Shown here piece by piece: positions 44,596 to 53,305 of a stretch of 64,000 nucleotides of DNA. The notes under the pieces were generated by a model. The model made no database searches. It had not been told where the DNA came from and was given only the letters and a program-made list of their open reading frames with translations. The stretch comes from Candidatus Cloacimonadota bacterium. Its GTDB lineage: Bacteria > Cloacimonadota > Cloacimonadia > JGIOTU-2. Position 1 is the first letter of the stretch. Each line of letters begins with the position of its first letter. The DNA is taken from the NCBI GenBank assembly GCA_016932035.1, contig JAFGDR010000040.1:78791-142790 (forward strand), written 5' to 3'. Made by a program: the position numbers and the translations under genes.

Positions 44596-45162
44596 TTATG
44601 AATCAGTTGAATCCAGATACACATAACATCCGGCTCTTGTTGGATGATCCTTCACAAGTGTTTTATAAGGAACCTTCCTGATAAGCCACATTATAAGAAG
44701 ATCACCTCCGGAAAATAACAGAAAGAGCAATCCTATAATGAAAACAGGTCCGCAATGAAAGATCAGACCTACTATAATTGGAACCACACCGAGTATTACT
44801 GCAGGCGCGAGAAGTGCAATGCGATAATAAATGGCTTTTAGTGGTTTTTTGTAATGAGCATACGGTGTGAGAGAGTGCCATTGAATCCCAATATGGATAT
44901 GTTCAAATCCAGTGTCGCTGAACATACCAAAGACAATTGCATGAAGCCCCTCATGGGCAAAAATCCCTGCTATAATTATTGGTATAACAAGCCACCATCC
45001 GAACACAAGCTTCTGTGCAGCAAAGATCAAACTCGTAACACCATAAATGTAAATATAGAGTGGTATCAGAATGATAATGAGTAAAAGTATGATCGGTATG
45101 CATTTGATGCTCGCAGTGAACATATCCGTAGATATATCTTCAAATGTATCACTCTCATTCAT
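44596..45162 (-). CDS. DUF3267-type membrane zinc metallopeptidase-like protein
   Basis: A 188-residue membrane protein with four or so hydrophobic helices and the zinc-binding motif HEGLH (HExxH type) in GIFAHEGLHAIVFG. The later segment SLTPYAHYKKPLKAIYYRIALLAP matches the DUF3267 site-2-protease-like group. I set the start at ATG 45162, which overlaps the end of the CDF transporter gene by 8 bases; longer readings run through that gene and add unrelated residues. It is the last gene of the arsenic/thiol operon. Confidence 0.8.
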   Translation of the reverse strand: MNESDTFEDISTDMFTASIKCIPIILLLIIILIPLYIYIYGVTSLIFAAQKLVFGWWLVIPIIIAGIFAHEGLHAIVFGMFSDTGFEHIHIGIQWHSLTPYAHYKKPLKAIYYRIALLAPAVILGVVPIIVGLIFHCGPVFIIGLLFLLFSGGDLLIMWLIRKVPYKTLVKDHPTRAGCYVYLDSTDS

Positions 45163-46054
45163 AGGGTTCAATGTGAATGACCGCATCGAGAATATTGTGC
45201 CCTTTCTTGAGTAAAACTTCCCGGACTTTTTCAGCGGTCTCGTGACCTTCCGAAACCGATTTGTTTCCATCAACAAGCACGTGCATATCGACAAATATAC
45301 CATGACCTCCATCCCGGGTTCGTATCGCATGCGCATCCTTAACTCCCTGCACTTCCATTGCAATCGCTCTGATCTGCTCTTTTTCCTTTGCTGTAACTCC
45401 TGAATCAGAGAGTGTCTTTAAGGTAGGATAAACAATATCCCATGATACTTTCAAAATAATGATTGCAACAACGATCGCCCCTATCCTATCGACCACAGCC
45501 CATTCCGGTTTAATAACAGCTACACCTACCGCAACTAAAGCGGGTATAGAACTAAAAACATCGGATCGATGATGCCAGGCATTTGCTTTCATTGCGGATG
45601 ATTTTACTTTGTCGCCGATCTTTACATTCCATCGGTAAAGCAGCTCTTTCACTATGACCGAGACAGCCGCACCAATAATCGCTATCCAAGAAGGTGTAGC
45701 GATACAGGGCTTGTTCAATGATGTTATCGCGTTGTAGCCCAATCCGACTGCAACTGCTGCCAGTGCAACTCCTATAAATCCAGTAATGATTGTCTCGATT
45801 CGCCAATGTCCGTAGGGATGGTCTTTATCCGGAGGTGCAGACCAGTATTTAACGCCGATCAGGACTGCAAAATCCGTTGCCATATCAGAAAGGCTGTGAA
45901 CAGCGTCTGCTACGACTGCCTGGCTTTTGCCGAGAATTCCGAGGATAAATTTCAATAATGCCAGAAAGACATTCGAGAATAATCCCACCCAGGTTACTTT
46001 TCGTATCTCCCTGTTTTCTTGTTCTACGTCTGAAACGTTAAGCTCGTGTTCCAT
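45155..46054 (-). CDS. Cation diffusion facilitator (CDF) transporter
   Basis: A 299-residue protein with the CDF core ADAVHSLSDMATDF (metal-binding Asp/His in helix 2), DKDHPYGHWRIET and a second site HHRSDVFSS. It has about six hydrophobic helices and a soluble C-terminal domain (AHAIRTRDGGHGIFVDMHVLVD). Members export Zn2+, Fe2+ or Mn2+; the metal is not evident. It overlaps the ArsC gene by 17 bases. Confidence 0.9.
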   Translation of the reverse strand: MEHELNVSDVEQENREIRKVTWVGLFSNVFLALLKFILGILGKSQAVVADAVHSLSDMATDFAVLIGVKYWSAPPDKDHPYGHWRIETIITGFIGVALAAVAVGLGYNAITSLNKPCIATPSWIAIIGAAVSVIVKELLYRWNVKIGDKVKSSAMKANAWHHRSDVFSSIPALVAVGVAVIKPEWAVVDRIGAIVVAIIILKVSWDIVYPTLKTLSDSGVTAKEKEQIRAIAMEVQGVKDAHAIRTRDGGHGIFVDMHVLVDGNKSVSEGHETAEKVREVLLKKGHNILDAVIHIEPYE

Positions 46055-46505
46055 GCAATTCTTTTAGTGTGCGCTTCAACTCTGGCAAGTTATTTTCTAA
46101 CCACTCGAGAATACGATCTCGCGTTTCTCTGAACGCACATAATTTTTCATCATGTGATCCTTGCGTATTAGAAGGATCATCAAAAGGTGCATGTACAATA
46201 ATCTTACCCGGGAAAAATGGGCATGCTTCTTTTGCACTATCACATACAGTGACCACAACTTCGAACATCCGATCCCTGAAAGTATCTATTGATTTCGATT
46301 CATGATGTGAAATATCTATACCGATTTCTTTCAGTGCTTCTACAGACATAGGTTTGACTTTAGTTTTCTCTGTGCCTGCACTTTGAGCAATCCATGACTC
46401 ATTGTAAAAATGATTCACGAGACCCTCTGCCATCTGCGACCGTGCAGAATTATGCGTACAGATGAAAAAAATTTTATTCTTTTCCGAAGAGTCTTTCGAG
46501 CTCAT
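46038..46505 (-). CDS. Arsenate reductase, low-molecular-weight phosphatase (ArsC thioredoxin type)
   Basis: A 155-residue protein with the active-site loop FICTHNSARSQMAEG near residue 14, the second-shell VVTVCDSAKEACPFFPG, and HAPFDDPSNTQGS, the layout of thioredoxin-dependent ArsC. The additional Cys residues for a relay (CDSAKEAC) are present. It overlaps the small thioredoxin gene by 32 bases. A tyrosine phosphatase role cannot be excluded from the fold alone. Confidence 0.87.
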   Translation of the reverse strand: MSSKDSSEKNKIFFICTHNSARSQMAEGLVNHFYNESWIAQSAGTEKTKVKPMSVEALKEIGIDISHHESKSIDTFRDRMFEVVVTVCDSAKEACPFFPGKIIVHAPFDDPSNTQGSHDEKLCAFRETRDRILEWLENNLPELKRTLKELHGTRA

Positions 46506-46710
46506 AAACTGTCCATATCTTTCCTGTGGATTTCACTGCACCCTCGACAACAAGCGCAGGTGTCATCATAACTTCATATTCCATTATCTTATTGATGTCT
46601 GTTACTTTTTCAACTTCTGCATCGATGTTAAGATTTACAAGTGCAGTCCGCACGTTTTTTTCAAGCTGCCTGCATTTTGCACAGCCAGCACCAAGTATTT
46701 TGATATTCAT
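46474..46710 (-). CDS. Small thioredoxin-like protein (redox-active disulfide type)
   Basis: A 78-residue protein with a thioredoxin fold and a CAKC active site near residue 10 (LGAGCAKCRQLEKNV), then VMMTPALVVEGAV with the cis-Pro. It belongs to the MTH895-like redox proteins, often found beside ArsP permeases and CcdA. It probably shuttles electrons to ArsC or to a thiol system. Confidence 0.85.
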   Translation of the reverse strand: MNIKILGAGCAKCRQLEKNVRTALVNLNIDAEVEKVTDINKIMEYEVMMTPALVVEGAVKSTGKIWTVYELERLFGKE

Positions 46711-46761
46711 TGTTGCTCCTTTTTCGAATTAAATAATTCTCAATTCATTTTCATTATAATA

Positions 46762-47478
46762 TTAAGAAAACAAGTTAAGGGTATTAAATAAAATATATAT
46801 TCCACCTAAAATTACAAGAACACCGCACACTTTTTTTACAATAATTGCGCCCTTTGTTCTTTCATTCCAATTTAGATATTTTTGTACAACATTCGCAAAA
46901 GTACCTGCAAAAACGATAACCAAACAATGACCCAATGCATATGCAAGGATCAGAATGATCGCATATATAATATTGCTTGCAGAAAGACTGAACACAAGCC
47001 CGAGCATGGGAGCCATATATGCAAACGTGCATGGTCCAAGAGCAATCCCAAATAATAATCCGATAATAAATGCTGCAAGTAGTCCTTTTCTTCTAAACTT
47101 CGGCTGATGGGTGTTTCCAATAAATGGAAAAGAAATTATGTCGAGTAAGTGCAAGCCGATAATAAAGAACAAAATCGCTATGAAGTAATTACCAAAGTTA
47201 CCGATATCCCCCAGCATCCTGCCCATCAATCCTGTGATTAATCCAATCAAACCAATCGTTATCAGAATTCCAAGCGAAAAAAGTAATGAGATTAGAAATG
47301 CTCTCTTGGTCGAAATTCGTCCCTGATCATCAATAAAACCTATAATGAGTGGTATACTCGTAAGATGACAAGGGCTGAGCAATATGCTTAAAATTCCCCA
47401 TAAAAAAGAAGCAAGTAATGAGAGAAAAATCGACGTGTAAAGTGCTTGATTCAGCCAGTTAAATATGCTCTCGATCAT
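46762..47478 (-). CDS. CcdA-like thiol-disulfide electron-transfer membrane protein
   Basis: A 238-residue protein with six transmembrane helices and a pair of Cys in the expected places: LSPCHLTSIPLI in helix 1 and GIALGPCTFAYMAPMLG in the second half. CcdA proteins carry electrons from cytoplasmic thioredoxin to proteins outside the membrane. The next gene upstream encodes a thioredoxin lipoprotein, its likely periplasmic partner. Confidence 0.88.
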   Translation of the reverse strand: MIESIFNWLNQALYTSIFLSLLASFLWGILSILLSPCHLTSIPLIIGFIDDQGRISTKRAFLISLLFSLGILITIGLIGLITGLMGRMLGDIGNFGNYFIAILFFIIGLHLLDIISFPFIGNTHQPKFRRKGLLAAFIIGLLFGIALGPCTFAYMAPMLGLVFSLSASNIIYAIILILAYALGHCLVIVFAGTFANVVQKYLNWNERTKGAIIVKKVCGVLVILGGIYILFNTLNLFS

Positions 47479-47488
47479 ACGCCGTCAA

Positions 47489-47998
47489 TTATTGAACTCC
47501 CTGATTTTGCAAAACTTTCACCAACTCGTCTTTGGGGAAAAATCCCTCGTGCCGGAAATACTCCTCGCCATTACTATCAAGAAAGATCTGAGTAGGAATA
47601 ACGCGGATCTTGTATTGTTGAGCATATGCATATCCCTCTTTGGTTTTGACATCATGAAATACGACATGTACCTGATCGGGATATTCCTTCCTGACTTCTT
47701 CCAGGATCGGTTCCATCATTTTGCAGGGAACGCAATCCTTAGAACCGAGTTCAATAAAGGTAACTTGAACCTTTGCTTCTTCGGATAAAGTTTGTTCTTC
47801 ATCTTCAAATGTAGTCTGAATGTGCTTTTCTGCCGGAGAAGTGATCGGGTCTTCATTTGAATCTGTTTTTACTTGAACCTTTTCGTTTATCTGAACTGGT
47901 TCAATTTCTGAAAATTTTGAATCAGTTTCTTCTTGAGTACAACTTAAAAGCACGAATACGGCAAACAACAAGATACTTATAGTAATTTTGTTAAACAT
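47489..47998 (-). CDS. Thioredoxin-fold lipoprotein
   Basis: A 169-residue lipoprotein with a lipobox LLSC (Cys20), a charged linker and a thioredoxin domain with active site CVPC (C89, C92) in SKDCVPCKMMEPILEEV; RVIPTQIFLD carries the cis-Pro. It probably takes electrons from CcdA outside the inner membrane. AGGAAACA precedes the ATG. Confidence 0.88.
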   Translation of the reverse strand: MFNKITISILLFAVFVLLSCTQEETDSKFSEIEPVQINEKVQVKTDSNEDPITSPAEKHIQTTFEDEEQTLSEEAKVQVTFIELGSKDCVPCKMMEPILEEVRKEYPDQVHVVFHDVKTKEGYAYAQQYKIRVIPTQIFLDSNGEEYFRHEGFFPKDELVKVLQNQGVQ

Positions 47999-48006
47999 AT
48001 TGTTTC

Positions 48007-49128
48007 CTATACAAATAAATAATTTCCATACACAAATCCTGCCAGAGTCGAATAGATCACGATAAGCAGAATATATGACATCGCTCGTTTAAATCCCAGC
48101 AGTTTCATTAAAACGATAATATTCGGTAAACTCAGCGAGTAACCTGCAAGAAAAAGTGAAAGCGCTGGTCCTTTCCCCATGCCAAGCGACATAAGCGATT
48201 GAATGATCGGCACTTCTGTGAGTGTGGCAAAATACATCACGGCACCGAATATGGATGCAAAAAAGGTTGAGAAAAGCCGGTTGCCGCCGACCAAAGAATT
48301 CACAACATTTTCTGGCAATGCCCGTGCAACGACTCCTGCAACAAAAACACCTACAAACAAAAACGGTAAGATCTTCTTTGTGAATGACCAGGTCTCATCG
48401 ATCCAAGCAACCCGGTATTCCTTATCGATCCTCCAAAACACAATATACAATATCACCAGCACATACAAAACAAGGAGTATCGATTTTAGCATAGCATTGA
48501 TCTTTAATCCTCCCGTAATAAGAAAAGCAAGCTGCATGACAAAAAGCAAGATGATCGGAATCGTTGAGACACTGCTTTCAGAAGACATCGTTCCAAACTC
48601 ATTTTGAATATTATTGCTGTGATTCCTGAATAATGCCCCCATAATGAGCCCGATCAAGATCGCCCCTGCTATTGCAAAAAACAGGCGAACGAGTGACATC
48701 TCCCACCCGAGCACTGTGCCAGTAAGAAAGATAGCTGCAATGTTGATAGCTGGTCCAGCATATAAAAATGCAGTTGCCGGTCCAATACCTGCACCTCTTT
48801 TCCAGATACCTGCAAACAAAGGAAGAATCGTGCATGAGCATACTGCAAGAATTCCACCAGAAATCGAAGCTATAGGATAGGATATCCACTTGCTGGTTTT
48901 AGGTCCTAATAACTTCAGAACCGCATCTTTTTTTACAAAAATAGTAATAGCCCCAGCAATAAAAAAAGCTGGAACCAGGCAGAGCAGCACATGCTCGCGA
49001 GCGTACTCATGGAGCATCGAAAACCCATTTATGAAAGCATCGGTAACCACTCTCTTGTCAAAAGGGAGAAAATACAATGCCAGAAATGCTGCGATAAGCC
49101 AGATGAATTTTTTCCACTCTTTGTTCAT
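48007..49128 (-). CDS. Permease of the ArsP/DUF318 family
   Basis: A 373-residue membrane protein with the conserved AVCSCTILPLFAGI motif in the first half (the CSC that ArsP is known for) and AGPAINIAAIFLTG; the matching second-half block is TLTEVPIIQSLMSLGMGKGPALS. ArsP exports trivalent organoarsenicals; some relatives serve other thiols or metals. It sits under an ArsR-type regulator and before thioredoxin/CcdA genes. Confidence 0.87.
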   Translation of the reverse strand: MNKEWKKFIWLIAAFLALYFLPFDKRVVTDAFINGFSMLHEYAREHVLLCLVPAFFIAGAITIFVKKDAVLKLLGPKTSKWISYPIASISGGILAVCSCTILPLFAGIWKRGAGIGPATAFLYAGPAINIAAIFLTGTVLGWEMSLVRLFFAIAGAILIGLIMGALFRNHSNNIQNEFGTMSSESSVSTIPIILLFVMQLAFLITGGLKINAMLKSILLVLYVLVILYIVFWRIDKEYRVAWIDETWSFTKKILPFLFVGVFVAGVVARALPENVVNSLVGGNRLFSTFFASIFGAVMYFATLTEVPIIQSLMSLGMGKGPALSLFLAGYSLSLPNIIVLMKLLGFKRAMSYILLIVIYSTLAGFVYGNYLFV

Positions 49129-49136
49129 TTACACAC

Positions 49137-49460
49137 CTACCCGACTGAGCATAGACAGCTTTGCTGCTGCTTGATCTTATCTTCAATAACTGCAGTAACG
49201 CAGGTGAAGAATTGTGTGACACACGGAACCTGGAGATGAAAGATCGATTCTGTGCCCTTCTTCTGTGAAGTCACAATCCCGATTGTTTTCAAAATGCTGA
49301 TATGTTTGGAAAGCGTTGATTTATCGATATCGAAATATTCCAATAATTCTGAAAAGGATTTGTCGTTATCTTTGAGCAACTCGATCACGATCAGTCGAAC
49401 GGGATGAGCCATCGCCTTGATGACTTCGCTTCTAATTTCGGCTTCTTTATAGGTTATCAT
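49137..49460 (-). CDS. ArsR-family winged-helix metalloregulator
   Basis: A 107-residue regulator with the ArsR core ALAHPVRL-like AMAHPVRLIVIELLKDND, FSELLEYFDIDKSTLSKHISILKTIGIV and a Cys-rich end (PCVTQFFTC...SCLCSVG). The Cys suggest a metalloid-sensing role. Only the final 107 residues belong to the gene; longer readings of the same frame upstream pass through mntP. ATG 49460 is preceded by AGAAGATG. It opens the arsP-trx-ccdA-arsC-CDF operon. Confidence 0.88.
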   Translation of the reverse strand: MITYKEAEIRSEVIKAMAHPVRLIVIELLKDNDKSFSELLEYFDIDKSTLSKHISILKTIGIVTSQKKGTESIFHLQVPCVTQFFTCVTAVIEDKIKQQQSCLCSVG

Positions 49461-49519
49461 GACATCTTCTTTCTTTTTTGGCGAATTTTCCAATAAGGAA
49501 ATAATGATGTCAATTTTTT

Positions 49520-50077
49520 TTAACCTAAATGTTCTATGAGTATCTTGATCCCAATAAGTATTAATACAATTCCACCCAAAATATGAGCACTCTTCCCCCA
49601 TTTGATCCCCATTTTGTGACCAATCAGGACTCCAAAGAATGAAAGAACAAAGGTTATTACTCCTATAAAGATGGCAGGTATGAAAATTGAAAAATCCAAG
49701 AAAGAAAAACTCAGCCCAACTGCTAGTGCATCGATACTGGTTGCAATTGCAAGCCCACATAAAACGACAATACTTGTTGAACCGATCAGCTTTTTCCCGG
49801 GGTGTGAGTAAAAAGCTTCGTATATCATTCTCCCTCCGATAACGAGAAGCAATCCGAATGCAATCCAGTGGTCGAACGTATCGATGTAGTTTCGGAATAA
49901 GTTGCCCCCGAACCACCCAATGATGGGCATTCCCGCTTGAAATATCCCAAAAAATAGAGCAATGATTAAACCCCAGAACAGGAATGACTTTTTTAAGGAA
50001 AATCCGCTTGCAAGGGATACGGCAAAGGCATCCGTCGCTAATCCAATAGACAAAACGACTAACTGAATAATACTCAT
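49520..50077 (-). CDS. mntP: Manganese efflux pump MntP
   Basis: A 185-residue six-helix protein with the two MntP repeats, GLATDAFAVSLASGF and AIATSIDALAVGLSFSF, each with an Asp that binds Mn2+, and GKSAHILGGIVLILIGIKILIEHLG at the end. I chose ATG 50077 (AGGAAAAAC before it) instead of the longer in-frame reading from 50107, which adds ten charged residues. It is divergent from the methyltransferase gene and 59 bases upstream of arsR. Confidence 0.9.
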   Translation of the reverse strand: MSIIQLVVLSIGLATDAFAVSLASGFSLKKSFLFWGLIIALFFGIFQAGMPIIGWFGGNLFRNYIDTFDHWIAFGLLLVIGGRMIYEAFYSHPGKKLIGSTSIVVLCGLAIATSIDALAVGLSFSFLDFSIFIPAIFIGVITFVLSFFGVLIGHKMGIKWGKSAHILGGIVLILIGIKILIEHLG

Positions 50078-50172
50078 GTTTTTCCTGTTGTTTCCTGATT
50101 TGACCACTCAACATTTCTTGTCCATTAAATTGCAATTATTGACCATATAATTCCATTGAATTCAAAAGGTAC

Positions 50173-50892
50173 ATGGATATGCAGAAATTAGATAAACGGT
50201 TAAAAGAGATTTCTGGAGGAAAGGTACTCGATGTTGCAACCGGTGTGGGTCAGTTTATTGCAGCGCTAATGCCTGCCCTGAAAAATTATGACAGCTTTGT
50301 CGGCATTGACACACACGATAAAGCCCTAACTGTAGCGAAAACAAAATTTGAAAACAAACCTGTTGAGTTCATGAAAATGGATGCAACACAAATGGATTTC
50401 AAGGATGAGTATTTCGATACTGTTGCCATTCAATTCTCACTCCATCATATGAAAAATTTGGGTAAGGTGCTGAAAGAGATGCTTCGCGTCCTGAAATCCG
50501 GTGGTAACTTCCTGGTAAGCGAAATGTATGTGGATGGTCAACAATCCGAAGCTCAGCAATCACATATTAAAATACACCACTTGAGTGCTGAACTGGATAT
50601 GGCACAGGGAGATTTTCATGATTATACCTTTACCCGGGATAAAATCAGAAAGATCATGTATGGTCTGAACCTCTCCTCCCTGGAAGAATATGACGTCTCG
50701 TATCTGATGGAAAATCCGAAACACGAAGAACTTATCACAACCATGAAAGACAGAATCGGACAAGCAATGAAGCGGCACAAGGATCTTCCTGATTTCTCAA
50801 GATTTCAGACCAAGTTCGATGACTTCTTCTCCTGGCTGGATGAGCATGGATATGCACCGGCGAGTTCGTTGTTCTTTATTGGAAGGAAATAA
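50173..50892 (+). CDS. Class I SAM-dependent methyltransferase
   Basis: A 239-residue methyltransferase with VLDVATGVGQFIAALMP (motif I), FVGIDTHD (acidic motif II), EFMKMDATQMDF and DTVAIQFSLHHMKN, the usual ubiE-like fold. The conserved Cys of arsenite methyltransferases are not present, so ArsM is unlikely despite the arsenic neighbourhood. Two in-frame ATG codons occur at 50173 and 50179; AAAGG suits the second better. It converges with the next gene. Confidence 0.82.
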   Translation: MDMQKLDKRLKEISGGKVLDVATGVGQFIAALMPALKNYDSFVGIDTHDKALTVAKTKFENKPVEFMKMDATQMDFKDEYFDTVAIQFSLHHMKNLGKVLKEMLRVLKSGGNFLVSEMYVDGQQSEAQQSHIKIHHLSAELDMAQGDFHDYTFTRDKIRKIMYGLNLSSLEEYDVSYLMENPKHEELITTMKDRIGQAMKRHKDLPDFSRFQTKFDDFFSWLDEHGYAPASSLFFIGRK

Positions 50893-50902
50893 GTAATAGT
50901 TG

Positions 50903-51553
50903 TTACATTTGATTAATAATTTCTGATATAGTCGTAATATATGCAAATCCAAACCCGAGATTCAGCAGACTCGCCAAATGCATCTCTTCATTGATCGCAC
51001 CTGTGCCGTCAGCTGGGAAGAACACACGATAGTCCCGGTAATACGCATCCCTTGCAGTTGACTCGCAGCACATGCAAGTCATAATTCCTGTGATAACTAC
51101 ATCTTTGATGCCAAGGCATCTGAGCACAATTTCCAGATCAGTATTGTAAAAGGATGAGTACCGATGTTTCAAGACAACTTTTTCATTGGGCAAAGGATAT
51201 AGTTCTTCTACAATATCGCTTTCCGGACTACCTTCTTTGCACATGCCTTCCCACCACCATCCCATAATGCCTGCATCCAGCTTATCAGGATGATGTACAT
51301 GTTTTGAATAGATAATCGGTCGATTATGCTTTCTGAAATGATCAATCAATTTCTTTATATTCGGAAGGATTGCAGCTCCACCGCATGTATACGTAGGTGA
51401 ATTCGGATCAAGGAAAAATTTCTGCATGTCTATGACCATCAAGCAGGCATGCTTGGTATCCAGCTCCATCCGATGCTTATTGAAGGGAGCGATCTTATCG
51501 AGCCACTGCCTGGTTTTAGATTCGAGTGTTTCTTTAGTGACGTAGGGTTTCAT
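50903..51553 (-). CDS. Cysteine hydrolase, isochorismatase family
   Basis: A 216-residue protein with the family's triad motifs: LMVIDMQKFFLDPNSP (Asp), VVLKHRYSSFYNTD (Lys) and TGIMTCMCCESTARDA (Cys). Members cleave amide, ether or vinyl-ether substrates such as nicotinamide or isochorismate; the substrate is not evident. It is a single gene, convergent with the methyltransferase. Confidence 0.87.
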   Translation of the reverse strand: MKPYVTKETLESKTRQWLDKIAPFNKHRMELDTKHACLMVIDMQKFFLDPNSPTYTCGGAAILPNIKKLIDHFRKHNRPIIYSKHVHHPDKLDAGIMGWWWEGMCKEGSPESDIVEELYPLPNEKVVLKHRYSSFYNTDLEIVLRCLGIKDVVITGIMTCMCCESTARDAYYRDYRVFFPADGTGAINEEMHLASLLNLGFGFAYITTISEIINQM

Positions 51554-51596
51554 GTGGGTAAAATCCTATTTTTTTTTGTGGATTGATCTATGTTTC

Positions 51597-52001
51597 TTAG
51601 TCTTCGGCTAACGCAAGCTCAAACATGCCACTGAAATTATCAAAAACAAGTTTGATAAAACAGGGCTTTTCGTTTACATCCTCTACAATGACGGCATTGC
51701 CATTGATCGTATCATTATAGATGAGGAGCGTGTCTGCATTATCAATATCCAGTATGATAGTGCCTGCAGAATAATCAAGAATTGTATATGTAAGAACTGC
51801 TTCATTACTACTGAAAACAAGAGCTTCGCGAGTGCTGTCGGAAAATGCATCACCATTAACTGTATAGGTATAGGCATCCTCAACATTAGTTATTACGGGA
51901 GTGTTCTCTGTAATTTGATTATTATGATGTGAGTTAAATAGATTGCATGAGCAAACTGCAATACCAATCAAAAGTACTAAAACTAAGATACTCTTTTTCA
52001 T
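51597..52001 (-). CDS. Small lipoprotein of unknown function
   Basis: A 134-residue protein with a lipoprotein-type signal (MKKSILVLVLLIGIAVCSC), then a His/Asn-rich linker and a small domain rich in beta strands (SAGTIILDIDNADTLLIYND). I do not recognise the family. It stands alone between the isochorismatase and TtcA-like genes. Confidence 0.6.
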   Translation of the reverse strand: MKKSILVLVLLIGIAVCSCNLFNSHHNNQITENTPVITNVEDAYTYTVNGDAFSDSTREALVFSSNEAVLTYTILDYSAGTIILDIDNADTLLIYNDTINGNAVIVEDVNEKPCFIKLVFDNFSGMFELALAED

Positions 52002-52112
52002 TTTTGACCTCTTAAAATGAATTTAATAAGCATTTGAGGTGTATTAAGTTAAATAGTATTTAAAATGTCAATGTTGTTGGAAGGTTGCTTTTTCATAATA
52101 ATTCATTATCCT

Positions 52113-52835
52113 TTAGTCTTTCCAATCTTTAAGATCACAACCTTCGAGAGTTTCTATTACCTTTTGTGAAAAATGAGCATCAGGTATTCCTCGATCTATA
52201 ACCTGAATTATTCTTTTATATTTCTCACGGATGGTCGTTTTTTTGTATGGGCAAGGAATATTAAAATTCGGCAGACCAAGATGTGAATGAATTTTAACGA
52301 TTTTCTCTTCATCAAGATAAATCATAGGACGAATTATTGTCATAGTACTTTCAGGAATTTCCACTTTCGGTGTAAGTGAACCGAGTTTTTTGTTCTTGAT
52401 GATGTTCATCAAAAATGTTTCAGCCACATCAGTAGCATGATGTCCGTATGCGACCTTGTGTATTCCTTTGCTTGATAGCAGGCTCGAGAGTGCACCCCGT
52501 TTCAGGCGGGAACAGATGTAACAGTTCTCGATTGTTTCATCATCAGGATCGAGAGAATCTTCAAAATAGTGTACGCCTAATTCCTCGCAGTATGCCTTTA
52601 ATGAAGACGTATCATAATCCGCTATCTTTATATGCGCTGCAGAAAGAGAAAATGAAAGATCAGAAAATGTATTCAGGTAGGATAAAATATATAAGAGAGT
52701 TGCACTGTCTTTGCCGCCTGAGAGTGCCACAGCAAGCGATTCCTCTTTGAGCAGTAATTTATAAGTTCTGATGGCACGCAATACATCATTAATAAACCAT
52801 TTTCCATAATTCTTATTGAAAATTATCTTTCTCAT
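52113..52835 (-). CDS. TtcA/TilS-like PP-loop ATP-pyrophosphatase
   Basis: A 240-residue protein with the PP-loop ALSGGKDSATLLYIL, a CYICSRLKRGAL Cys pair and GHHATDVAETFLMNI, the pattern of TtcA-type tRNA-thiolation enzymes; a further Cys lies in IPCPYKKTT. TtcA thiolates tRNA position 32 using a [4Fe-4S] cluster held by such Cys. The family has many members of unknown tRNA target. Near the ArsC/flavodoxin genes a role in sulfur or redox metabolism is possible. A TTG just before the chosen ATG is an alternative start. Confidence 0.82.
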   Translation of the reverse strand: MRKIIFNKNYGKWFINDVLRAIRTYKLLLKEESLAVALSGGKDSATLLYILSYLNTFSDLSFSLSAAHIKIADYDTSSLKAYCEELGVHYFEDSLDPDDETIENCYICSRLKRGALSSLLSSKGIHKVAYGHHATDVAETFLMNIIKNKKLGSLTPKVEIPESTMTIIRPMIYLDEEKIVKIHSHLGLPNFNIPCPYKKTTIREKYKRIIQVIDRGIPDAHFSQKVIETLEGCDLKDWKD

Positions 52836-52841
52836 CAATGT

Positions 52842-53297
52842 TTAAGATTCATGATCAAATACGCTCTTTTGTTTCATCTCATCTATAAAATGGAGAATTT
52901 TATCTTTGATCTCATCCCGGAGTATGCGTGTTTTTTTGAGTATTTCATCTCTTGATCCTTGATATTTAGATGGATCATCAAAACTCCAATGAAAGCGTTT
53001 AACAGCTCCGGGAAAAATTGGACATTTTTCTTCAGCTTTTCTTTCGCAAACAGTTATTACTACTGACATATGTTTTCCTTCTTTAAAAAGCTCAAACACA
53101 CTAGTAGTCTTATTATGAGAGATATCAATACCTTCTTCCTTCATAACGTCTATCATAAAGGGATTTATTGTACCCGGAACAAGCCCAGCGGACAGAACTT
53201 CATAATCAGCACCAGCGAATTTCTTTAAATATGCTTCCGCTATCTGACTTCGTGCCGAATTATGAACACAAACGAACAAAACTCGTGGTTTTTTCAT
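52842..53297 (-). CDS. Second ArsC-like low-molecular-weight phosphatase family protein
   Basis: A 151-residue protein with VLFVCVHNSARSQIAEAYL, VVITVCERKAEEKCPIFPG and HWSFDDPSKYQGS, the same plan as the ArsC at 46038-46505 but clearly diverged (ERKAEEKC against DSAKEAC). It lies 6 bases upstream of the TtcA-like gene and downstream of the flavodoxin. Its Shine-Dalgarno (GAGGAG) lies in a dyad, described separately. Confidence 0.84.
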   Translation of the reverse strand: MKKPRVLFVCVHNSARSQIAEAYLKKFAGADYEVLSAGLVPGTINPFMIDVMKEEGIDISHNKTTSVFELFKEGKHMSVVITVCERKAEEKCPIFPGAVKRFHWSFDDPSKYQGSRDEILKKTRILRDEIKDKILHFIDEMKQKSVFDHES

Positions 53298-53305
53298 TAT
53301 GACTC

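Noticed and set aside
45163..45363. A longer start for the DUF3267 protein
   Set aside because: The extra 67 residues overlap the CDF gene in another frame and are not family-like; ATG 45162 follows the CDF stop region.
49461..50135. A 332-residue minus-strand frame that would extend the ArsR gene upstream
   Set aside because: The extra residues pass through mntP in a different frame and look nothing like ArsR; the regulator begins at 49460 with its own ribosome site.
50173..50892. Arsenite methyltransferase ArsM
   Set aside because: It is near arsenic genes, but the conserved Cys needed to bind As(III) are lacking; called only a class I methyltransferase.
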